Assembly (NCBI RefSeq): GCF_042687825.1 | Contig: NZ_JBHUQE010000046.1 | Span: forward strand, 1 to 5,370 | Direction of reading: 5' to 3' | Source: Sedimentitalea sp042687825 | Lineage (GTDB): Bacteria > Pseudomonadota > Alphaproteobacteria > Rhodobacterales > Rhodobacteraceae | Length of the DNA: 5,370 bases | Shown: positions 1 to 5,370 of the stretch, one piece after another | How positions within the stretch are numbered: position 1 is the first letter of the stretch | Layout: every line of letters begins with the position of its first letter | Notes under the pieces: generated by a model | What the model was told of the DNA's origin: nothing | Seen by the model: the letters and a program-made list of their open reading frames with translations, nothing else | Databases searched by the model: none | Program-made: the position numbers and the translations under genes

Positions 1-125
1 ACGAGGAAACGGGTCGCAGGTCACGTGCAATTAGCTCACCAACCGGCAAGGGCCGATCCGCGGGCAACACTGCCGATCATACTGGATGTTCGGGCGCGGT
101 CCGGGTTAACCGATCTTCCGATGCA
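1..125. other. Left-edge segment with no supported gene
   Basis: This is the region downstream of the minus-strand yjdM/phnA gene. The plus strand is open in frame 1 from the window edge to about 207, but that frame runs antisense through the 3' end of yjdM and its translation looks like no protein I know, so I treat it as a shadow. GCCGATC occurs twice (about 50-57 and 72-78), and GGTTAACC at 104-111 is a short palindrome. There is no hairpin followed by a T-run on the minus strand, so I cannot place a terminator for yjdM. Confidence 0.5.
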
Positions 126-467
126 TTATTCGGAGACCTTCTTCACGAACTGCGACTTCAGGCCCATCTGCCCGAACCCGGGCACCTTGCAATCAATGTC
201 GTGATCGCCATCGACCAATCGAATACCACGCACTTTGGTCCCGACCTTGATCGACGACGAAGATCCCTTGACCTTCAGGTCCTTGATCACCGTTACCGTG
301 TCGCCGTCAGCCAGCACATTGCCCACGCTGTCGCGCACGTCGCTGGCGCCTTCCGCGTCCGCACCGGCTGCCCATTCATGCCCGCATTCCGGACAGGCCA
401 GCAGGGCACCCGTCTCATATGTGTAGGTCGAGGAACATTCGGGGCACTGTGGCAAACTATCTGACAT
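126..467 (-). CDS. yjdM: YjdM/PhnA family zinc-ribbon protein, 113 aa
   Basis: This is a small soluble protein of the YjdM (formerly PhnA) family. It has an N-terminal zinc ribbon with two CxxC pairs, CPEC at residues 8-11 and CPEC at 25-28, followed by GHEW. The family's C-terminal domain follows, with the characteristic DSVGNVL (46-52), DGDTVTVIKDLKVKGSS (54-70), GDHDIDCK (87-94) and a final LKSQFVKKV (103-111). The length matches the usual 110-115 residues. The frame stays open upstream to an ATG at 563, but family members begin a few residues before the first CxxC, so I chose the ATG at 465-467; a weak purine-rich GGCGGG lies just upstream of it. The family was once named phosphonoacetate hydrolase, but the E. 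coli protein is not required for the C-P lyase pathway and its role is unsettled. The gene stands alone here, with no phn genes nearby. G+C is high (about 63% by sampling), which suggests chromosomal backbone. Confidence 0.95.
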   Translation of the reverse strand: MSDSLPQCPECSSTYTYETGALLACPECGHEWAAGADAEGASDVRDSVGNVLADGDTVTVIKDLKVKGSSSSIKVGTKVRGIRLVDGDHDIDCKVPGFGQMGLKSQFVKKVSE

Positions 468-509
468 GCGCCCGCCTATAGCGCGAGGATAGCGGGCGAA
501 CCAGAAGTT

Positions 510-530
510 TCGGTGCACCGAGGCAAGCCT
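510..530. promoter_or_regulatory. Two adjacent inverted repeats upstream of yjdM (possible operator)
   Basis: TCGGTGCACCGA at 510-521 is a perfect 12-base palindrome. AGGC-AA-GCCT (521-530) directly abuts it. They lie 43-63 bases upstream of the yjdM start, where an operator or promoter could sit. I could not find a convincing -35/-10 pair for yjdM. One perfect 12-mer palindrome is expected by chance in about 4 kb, so the position is the main argument. Confidence 0.25.
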
Positions 531-594
531 AAAATGACCGCTGGCAGCCCCAAGCGGCCCCATGCCTGGCGACCAGCCTGGCGGGCCAGCACAT

Positions 595-620
595 GCAGGT
601 CGGGCGGAAAGCCGACCTAC
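595..620 (-). repeat. REP-like GTAG hairpin
   Basis: Read on the minus strand from base 620, the sequence begins GTAG and continues into a hairpin with 7-base arms, AGGTCGG and CCGACCT (plus-strand arms 597-603 and 612-618), around an 8-base loop. A GTAG head followed by a short GC-rich stem is the layout of REP elements mobilised by RAYT (TnpA-REP) proteins in Pseudomonas, Stenotrophomonas and relatives. The flank at 564-589 has a direct repeat of GCCTGGCG (564-571, 576-583) and a second weak stem, CTGG/CCAG (578-581, 586-589), which could be a second, decayed unit. No T-run follows on either strand, so a terminator is less likely. Other copies of the element would be needed to settle this. 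Confidence 0.4.
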
Positions 621-814
621 GCTGCAGGCGCGTAATCGCAGGGCACCCCCTTAAAGAGCTGACATTCACTTCAGTATAACCGCCTAATACTTTGGAATGC
701 TCGAAAGGAAGTTGGAGCCGATACTCGTTGTTCAAATCACCCAAATTTCAGGTTCGAGCAACGTCAAGCGTCGGATGTTGGGTTCGAACCATCAGTTGGC
801 GAGATGGTCAAACT
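621..814. other. Non-coding stretch spanning the composition change
   Basis: I see no gene here. The G+C content drops at about 650-660, from the GC-rich yjdM side to about 45%. GGTTCGAACC (781-790) is a 10-base palindrome resembling a tRNA T-loop. On the minus strand the surrounding T-stem would pair at only four of five positions, and no anticodon arm or acceptor stem can be found. A long plus-strand frame from 692 to 1390 crosses this region, but its translation is unstructured and it overlaps the HTH of the large gene in another frame, so I consider it spurious. Confidence 0.5.
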
Positions 815-997
815 TCAGCGCTGTCGCCCAATCAACAAAGTAATCTGTCTCGCCAATTTGCTCGGGATCCTATTGTTAGATTTTTGCTTGCAGATGAAGG
901 CAAAAAGTACAACCGCAAGAAGAAAGGAGTCCAAGCCCTGACCGTTGACAAAGCCGAACGTCAATTCTGCTTCGGAAATCAGCTCTATCCAAGTCAT
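815..997 (-). CDS. Possible small hypothetical protein, 60 aa
   Basis: I do not recognise this protein. The case for it rests on translation signals: a perfect GGAGGG Shine-Dalgarno on the minus strand (1003-1008) sits five bases before an ATG (995-997), a better signal than either larger gene has. The product begins MTWIELISEAELTFGFVNGQ, has a short hydrophobic run FLLAVVLFAFI at about residues 25-35, and ends basic (RIPSKLARQITLLIGRQR). The hydrophobic run is short for a membrane span. The gene would be divergent from the large gene at 1137, separated from it by the operator region, so the two could be co-regulated. An overlapping minus frame (876-1082, GTG start) has a similarly plausible N-terminus but no ribosome binding site. 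This could equally be the N-terminal remnant of a decayed gene or chance. Confidence 0.3.
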   Translation of the reverse strand: MTWIELISEAELTFGFVNGQGLDSFLLAVVLFAFICKQKSNNRIPSKLARQITLLIGRQR

Positions 998-1002
998 CGC
1001 TA

Positions 1003-1008
1003 CCCTCC
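1003..1008 (-). promoter_or_regulatory. Strong Shine-Dalgarno (GGAGGG) for the possible small ORF
   Basis: On the minus strand GGAGGG lies five bases before an ATG. This is what picks the start at 997 rather than the in-frame codon at 1021. It is the main argument that the 60-residue frame is translated. Confidence 0.35.
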
Positions 1009-1075
1009 GGCTGGTGGACACTCGAGTCTAGGCCAACCAGAACCGCCTCCCTATCGGTCAGCTCAAAAAGTCGGA

Positions 1076-1104
1076 TTATCACTTGTAGCGTGTAGCGCTA
1101 CAAT
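1076..1104 (+). promoter_or_regulatory. Predicted sigma-70 promoter of the large gene
   Basis: A -35 candidate TTATCA (1076-1081, four of six matches to TTGACA) and a -10 candidate TACAAT (1099-1104, five of six matches to TATAAT) are separated by exactly 17 bases. Transcription would start near 1111, giving a leader of about 26 bases before the ATG at 1137. The tandem and inverted TGTAGCG repeats fill the spacer and run into the -10 box, so a bound repressor would block RNA polymerase. Confidence 0.55.
1084..1102. promoter_or_regulatory. Operator-like TGTAGCG repeats, probable site for the HigA-like HTH
   Basis: TGTAGCG occurs at 1084-1090 and again, directly abutting, at 1091-1097. The second copy is half of the perfect 12-base palindrome TGTAGCGCTACA (1091-1102). 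The first copy and the final CGCTACA (1096-1102) also form an inverted pair with 7-base arms and a 5-base spacer. Antitoxin-type regulators such as HigA typically bind inverted repeats overlapping their own promoter. This site lies 35 bases before a gene that encodes a HigA-like HTH, so autorepression is the natural inference. Binding itself is not shown. Confidence 0.6.
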
Positions 1105-1136
1105 AACTATCAAATCAGCAATGTGGATGGCAGGTC

Positions 1137-4100
1137 ATGACTCTCGGACGCAACGGCAAGAAAACGTCGAAGCATATTGGGGAACACATTCGCAGAAAGG
1201 TCATTCCAGACGGAATGAGCGTAACCAGAGCCGCAAAGCTCTTGGGGGTTGGCCGCCCAGCTTTATCGAATCTTCTGAACGGAAATGCTTCGCTATCACC
1301 AGAAATGGCGCTGCGGTTGGAGCGGGCATTTTCGTCCACGTCAAACGCGGAGGACCTTCTGCGGAGACAAGCATCTTTGGAAGCGCTTGATGCCGACGCC
1401 CAAGTGAAGGCGGAGACGACCAAGTCATTCGTGCCAACCTTTCTCAACATCACGTCAACTGACATCGAAGACTGGGGCAAGGGTCGGGTAGCGCCCCGGA
1501 GCAGACTGGCTGTCTTTTTACGGCGACTGGTGAACTCGACAGTCAAAGACGTTTCCCAGATCGATTTCCCCGCCAATGATGACAGCGAGCGTTCCGGTTG
1601 GGATGGCACAACCGACATTCCATCCGGCAACCCTTGGGTTCCAAGCGGCAAATCTGGCTGGGAATTCGGTACCAACAAAGAGCCAAAGCCAAAGGCAGAC
1701 AAAGACTACAAAAAAAGCCTCAAGCTCTCGGAAGAGGAGCGCGTGCAGACGACATTCGTGTTCGTCACAACTATGCGTTGGCCTGGCAAGAAAGATTGGG
1801 TTGCTCAACGACAAGCCGAACAGAATTGGAAGGATGTAAGGGCGCTCGATGCAAGTGATCTGGAGCAGTGGTTGGAGCAATCCATACCTGCGCAGGTCTG
1901 GTTCTCTAACGAGACGCATACACCATCCAGAGGCACGTCAACGATAAGGTCGTATTGGAAGACGTGGTCCGCCGATTGCGAACCAGCATTGGTTCATTCG
2001 CTGTTTTCTGAAGCTCTCAAGGGCGATGCCGCCCAAAAGATCGCAAAAAAACTCAAGGCAAATGAGACTGTGACGATCTCGGCAGATTCCCGCGGTGAGG
2101 GTTTGGCCTTTCTTGATGCTGCTTTTGCCTCGGATGCAGCTCTAGGGGAGCTGAGGGACCGTATGGTGCTCTTTAGTGAACCCGCTGTCCTACCAGCCCT
2201 GACTGCTCGAAATGCAAAGATCATCCCGGTGGTGGCATCCCCGGAGATAGAGCAAGAACTAGCTCAGCATCGAGGGAGCGTTCCGAGCATCATTGTCCAG
2301 CCCAAGAACATTAGCAGCCTCAATCCCGACGTGTCCCTTGGCACACTAAGCTACGATGCCTTCAATGACGCCCTGTCCGAAATGGGGTTCGATCGAGACG
2401 AGATTGACCGGCTCAGTCACGAGTCGGGGCGATCGGTTACCGTGCTGCGCCGTAGACTCTCCAGAACTGAAGCCATACGAATCCCGAGCTGGAGCACGGA
2501 TTCCAGATATTCTCGGTTCTTGGTCCCTGTGGCGTTTGCAGGGAGTTGGGACTCTCGATCCAAGACGGATCGAGACGTCCTACAGCTGATTGGCTCCAAA
2601 GATGACTATGATGAAATAGAGAGCGGGCAGCTCGAACTGCTGGACTTAGAGGACACACCGGTTTGGAGCGTAGGCGCGTACCGTGGTGTCGTCTCAAAGA
2701 TAGACGCCCTGTTTGCCATACGAAAGCAGATTTCTCAGTCCGACATCGAGCGGTTCTTGGAGGTCTCCGAGCTCGTCCTGAGCGAAGATGACCCAGCTCT
2801 GGACTTGCCAGAGGATGAGCGCTGGATGGCAAACATCCACGGGAAGAAAAGAGAAATCTCAGGTCCCTTGCGCGAGGGCATTTCAGAGACTCTGGTCCTT
2901 TTGGCTGTATACGGTCGTGAGCTGTTCCAAGATCGGCTTGGTTTCGAACCATCGCACCGCGTTTCTGGGCTGGTCCGAAAACTACTGACGCCACTGACCG
3001 GTCGAACACTTGAAGCACACTCACACGACCTTCCGATGTACGCCGAGGCTGCTCCAGACGAGTTCTTAAGCATACTGGAAGATGATCTCGCCGAGGAGAA
3101 TCCTGTCGTTCTTGAGTTGGTACGTCCAACTGGCGGGGGACTATGGGGCTCAAGCCCCAGAACTGGTCTACTCTGGGCGTTGGAAAATATCGCGTGGGCG
3201 CCAGAGAGGCTGGTAAGGGTTGTCGACGTGCTGGCCAGGCTTTCGCAGAAAAAGCTGGATGACAACCTGGTGAACAAACCGATCAACTCACTTGGTTCCC
3301 TCTTTAGATACTGGTATCCGCAGACCGCAGCCCCGATCGAAGGTCGCGTGTCTGCCTTAGAATACCTCGTCAAACAGTATCCCGAGATTGCGTGGAAAAT
3401 CTGCGTGGATCAATTCGATCCTGGGCATAGCTGGGCAAGTCCAAACCATAAACCGCGGTGGCGACCCGACGCTCAGGGCTTTGGCAACGGTGCTACGGGC
3501 CACGAGCGATACACCATGTCCCGAAAGGCCCTTGATCTGGCTCTAGATTGGGCTTCCTACAACGAAAAGACGCTCAGCGACCTAATTCGGTGTGTCAGCT
3601 CGTTCTTGGTCGAAGACCAAGAAGCGGTGTGGAAACTCGTGGATAAATGGGCTCTATCGGCCACGGAGGCTGAAAAGGCCGCTCTGCGTGAAACCGTGCG
3701 CCGATACACGATGACCCGGCGGACAAAGAGGCAGAGAGACGAGGCTAATGAGGAAAAAGACACTACCAAATCGCTCGAGGCTGCGAAGCGTGCATATGAT
3801 GCACTCCAACCCAACGACCTCGTACAAAGACATTCTTGGTTATTCTTGACCAACTGGGTCGAGTGGTCTGCGGATGAGCTAGATGGCGATGAAGAGGACA
3901 TAATCGGCGAAACTCGGGATGCTCGAATTTCGGAGGCGCGCCGCGCCGCCACAGACGAAATCTACAAGTCCGAGGGTGCTTCCGGTTTGGTTCGGCTGGC
4001 ACGGGTTGGCGAGGGTGGCTTCCAGGTCGGGTGGTTCGCTGCCGAGATACTTGCTTCGATAGAGGAGCGGCTGAGCCTGATATATAAAGTCATGACAGAT

Positions 4101-5249
4101 GGCCCAGATGAGCTGTCGCATCAGGATCGTGGGTTATTGTCGGGTTTACTACACCGAACTCACCAACTCGGGAGCATGATCGAGATTCTAGGCTTACTGA
4201 AGGACCAGCCCGATCCCCAACAACTTCCGCCACTCCTGCGGCTGACACCATTCGGAAGCCAAACTTGGGAATTCATCGAAACGCTCGGCAACAATGCCAG
4301 CACGGAATACTGGCAAAAGGTCAATCCCGGTTTCTTGCGAGAGTCACCGCGAGAATTGAACTACGCTGTTGATCGCCTGCTCGAAGTTGGTCGGCCACGC
4401 GCGACATTTGAGTTGATCAGGTTTGAACTCTCCGCAATCCCTCCAAGAACGATTTATCGCATACTGAGTCAGGCCGCCGTATCATCGGAGGATTTCAGAG
4501 CGAACCACATGGAAGGCTACGCCATAAAGGAGGCTCTGAAACACCTGAACAAGACTGGCGAAATTGGTGTCTCAGAGATGGCAACGCTGGAATTTCGGTA
4601 TCTGGCGTTGCTAGAGAGGGAAGAAGGTTCCATCCCGAACCTTGAGCAGCAAATAAACGACAACCCTGAAATGTTCGCCCAGGCGGTCGCATTTGTGTTC
4701 AAGCGGTCTGATGATGCAGATGATCCTGACACTTTCAGGACTGGGGATCAGGAGCTGATAAAGGCCAGAGCCGAACAAGCCTACAAACTGCTTGATCGCC
4801 TGCACAAGTTGCCTGGCCGAGATGAAAATGGTGAATTAAAGGCAGCGAACCTAATTGAGTGGATAAAGGCCGCGCAACGGTTCCTTAAGGATTGGGCGCG
4901 TGTAGAAGTAGGTGACGGCCAAATAGGACAACTTCTGGCGAAGGCTCCGACCGGCGCTGACGACGTATGGCCCTGTGAGCCAGTTCGCGACGCACTGGAA
5001 CAAACCGTCAACCGCAGAATGAGCGAAGGATTCCGCATTGGAAAATTCAACCAGCGCGGAGCGCACCGGCGTGGTGAGGGTGGCAACCAAGAACGGGAGT
5101 TAGCAGCGCAATATGAGACTTGGGCTGCTGCGATGGAGTTCACCCATCCAAAAGTGGCCAAAGTCCTCCGAAAAATGCGCGATGGCTACCTTGCCGACGC
5201 CGAGCGGGAGGACACCGAAGCCAACATACGAAAGAGACTGCGACACTAG
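1137..5249 (+). CDS. Giant multidomain protein: HigA-like HTH, PD-(D/E)XK-like nuclease, degenerate STAND-like core; candidate defence protein
   Basis: The protein has 1370 residues and looks soluble, with no signal peptide or membrane span. Residues 13-85 form a HigA/Xre helix-turn-helix: HIGEHIRR, then SVTRAAKLLGVGRPALSNLL (28-47), then SLSPEMALRLERAF (52-65). About 122-195 resembles a PD-(D/E)XK nuclease: FLRRLVNST, FPANDDS (144-150), GWDG (154-157), WEFGTNK (175-181), KADKDY (186-191). At 311-330 a strand-loop-helix stands where a P-loop would, but it reads ADSRGEGL and lacks GxxxxGK[ST]. RLSHESGRSVTVLRRRL (425-441) resembles the end of such an NTPase core. The remainder is helical, with a charged stretch at 858-887. 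A distinct C-terminal block (1236-1365) contains IGQLLAKAP, WPCEPVRDALE and GEGGNQERELA. The ATG at 1137 is the only reasonable start: an in-frame stop lies at 1104-1106 and no start codon lies between. GGATGG (1125-1130) is a modest ribosome binding site. I infer an anti-phage or plasmid-defence role; it could instead be a transcriptional regulator. Gene call certain, function moderate to low. Confidence 0.96.
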   Translation: MTLGRNGKKTSKHIGEHIRRKVIPDGMSVTRAAKLLGVGRPALSNLLNGNASLSPEMALRLERAFSSTSNAEDLLRRQASLEALDADAQVKAETTKSFVPTFLNITSTDIEDWGKGRVAPRSRLAVFLRRLVNSTVKDVSQIDFPANDDSERSGWDGTTDIPSGNPWVPSGKSGWEFGTNKEPKPKADKDYKKSLKLSEEERVQTTFVFVTTMRWPGKKDWVAQRQAEQNWKDVRALDASDLEQWLEQSIPAQVWFSNETHTPSRGTSTIRSYWKTWSADCEPALVHSLFSEALKGDAAQKIAKKLKANETVTISADSRGEGLAFLDAAFASDAALGELRDRMVLFSEPAVLPALTARNAKIIPVVASPEIEQELAQHRGSVPSIIVQPKNISSLNPDVSLGTLSYDAFNDALSEMGFDRDEIDRLSHESGRSVTVLRRRLSRTEAIRIPSWSTDSRYSRFLVPVAFAGSWDSRSKTDRDVLQLIGSKDDYDEIESGQLELLDLEDTPVWSVGAYRGVVSKIDALFAIRKQISQSDIERFLEVSELVLSEDDPALDLPEDERWMANIHGKKREISGPLREGISETLVLLAVYGRELFQDRLGFEPSHRVSGLVRKLLTPLTGRTLEAHSHDLPMYAEAAPDEFLSILEDDLAEENPVVLELVRPTGGGLWGSSPRTGLLWALENIAWAPERLVRVVDVLARLSQKKLDDNLVNKPINSLGSLFRYWYPQTAAPIEGRVSALEYLVKQYPEIAWKICVDQFDPGHSWASPNHKPRWRPDAQGFGNGATGHERYTMSRKALDLALDWASYNEKTLSDLIRCVSSFLVEDQEAVWKLVDKWALSATEAEKAALRETVRRYTMTRRTKRQRDEANEEKDTTKSLEAAKRAYDALQPNDLVQRHSWLFLTNWVEWSADELDGDEEDIIGETRDARISEARRAATDEIYKSEGASGLVRLARVGEGGFQVGWFAAEILASIEERLSLIYKVMTDGPDELSHQDRGLLSGLLHRTHQLGSMIEILGLLKDQPDPQQLPPLLRLTPFGSQTWEFIETLGNNASTEYWQKVNPGFLRESPRELNYAVDRLLEVGRPRATFELIRFELSAIPPRTIYRILSQAAVSSEDFRANHMEGYAIKEALKHLNKTGEIGVSEMATLEFRYLALLEREEGSIPNLEQQINDNPEMFAQAVAFVFKRSDDADDPDTFRTGDQELIKARAEQAYKLLDRLHKLPGRDENGELKAANLIEWIKAAQRFLKDWARVEVGDGQIGQLLAKAPTGADDVWPCEPVRDALEQTVNRRMSEGFRIGKFNQRGAHRRGEGGNQERELAAQYETWAAAMEFTHPKVAKVLRKMRDGYLADAEREDTEANIRKRLRH

Positions 5250-5370
5250 TCAAATCTGTTCGTAGAATACCGCATCCAATGGTGCTCAGCTACCCTGACG
5301 AGCCCAACACCTTGCGCGCGCAGAGAATGTCCGGAAAACGAGTTGCTACGTAAGCGTCCGGTCTGACCGC
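5250..5370. other. Right-edge segment, no supported gene
   Basis: I see no hairpin with a T-run after the large gene, so its terminator is not identified. TGCGCGCGCA (5313-5322) is a 10-base palindrome without flanking signals. On the minus strand a frame is open from the window edge down to a stop at 5246-5248 (41 codons). It could be the 3' end of a convergent gene that would overlap the stop of the large gene by two bases, but its residues match nothing I recognise. Confidence 0.4.

Noticed and set aside
468..563. N-terminal extension of yjdM to the ATG at 563
   Set aside because: Family proteins start a few residues before the first CxxC. The extra 32 residues match nothing, and the frame is open because the region is GC-rich.
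660..700. attC-like bases (CCGCCTAATAC) hinting at an integron cassette
   Set aside because: No paired R and L boxes or long imperfect palindrome is present. The motif is too short to mean anything.
775..800. tRNA-like T-loop (GGTTCGAACC) that might mark a tRNA gene or an attachment site
   Set aside because: On the better strand only four of five T-stem pairs form, and no anticodon arm, D arm, or matching acceptor stem is present. The signal reduces to a 10-base palindrome.
692..1390. Plus-strand open frame of 232 codons overlapping the start of the giant gene
   Set aside because: It crosses the promoter and operator, overlaps the HTH-coding region in another frame, has no good ribosome binding site, and its translation shows no recognisable domain.
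1518..1919. Long minus-strand frames inside the giant gene, such as 1518-1919, 2437-3153 and 2735-3373
   Set aside because: All are antisense shadows of a gene whose domains are clear on the plus strand, and their translations are low-complexity.
5313..5322. TGCGCGCGCA palindrome as a terminator
   Set aside because: It is alternating GC without a loop and without a following T-run.
5246..5370. Minus-strand frame open from the right edge to 5246, possible end of a convergent gene
   Set aside because: Only 41 codons are visible, the residues match no known C-terminus, and an open run of this length is common by chance at this G+C.

Overview
The window looks like a piece of a gammaproteobacterial chromosome. 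The left part resembles conserved backbone, and the rest resembles an acquired accessory segment. The organism call rests on two things: a YjdM/PhnA-family protein close to those of Pseudomonas and Xanthomonas-type bacteria, and a REP-like hairpin that begins with GTAG on the minus strand, a kind of repeat common in those groups. Neither fixes the genus. Sample lines of the yjdM/phnA gene are about 55-72% G+C. The stretch from about 660 to 1130 falls to roughly 42-50%, and the long gene after it is mixed, about 48-63%.

Layout: 1-125 holds no gene I can support. A minus-strand yjdM/phnA gene runs 126-467. The interval 468-1136 is mostly non-coding. It holds two adjacent small inverted repeats upstream of yjdM, a REP-like hairpin at 597-618, a possible small minus-strand gene (815-997) with a very good ribosome binding site, and a promoter with an embedded operator at 1076-1104. 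One uninterrupted plus-strand gene of 1370 codons then fills 1137-5249. The last 121 bases hold nothing convincing.

The long gene is the interesting object. Its first ~85 residues are a HigA/Xre-type helix-turn-helix, the fold of a type II antitoxin, but no HigB-like toxin gene lies beside it. The HTH is fused to a region resembling a PD-(D/E)XK nuclease (about residues 120-195). A region laid out like the NTPase core of a STAND protein follows, with a visibly degenerate P-loop (about 311-330). After that comes a helix-rich body of about 900 residues and a compact, well-marked C-terminal block (about 1236-1365). The order 'DNA-binding regulator, nuclease, degenerate STAND-like core, large helical sensor' resembles anti-phage STAND proteins, but fused to its own repressor. 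I infer a single-protein defence system that represses its own promoter through the TGTAGCG repeats. Defence activity, nuclease activity and autoregulation are all inferences, not things the sequence proves.
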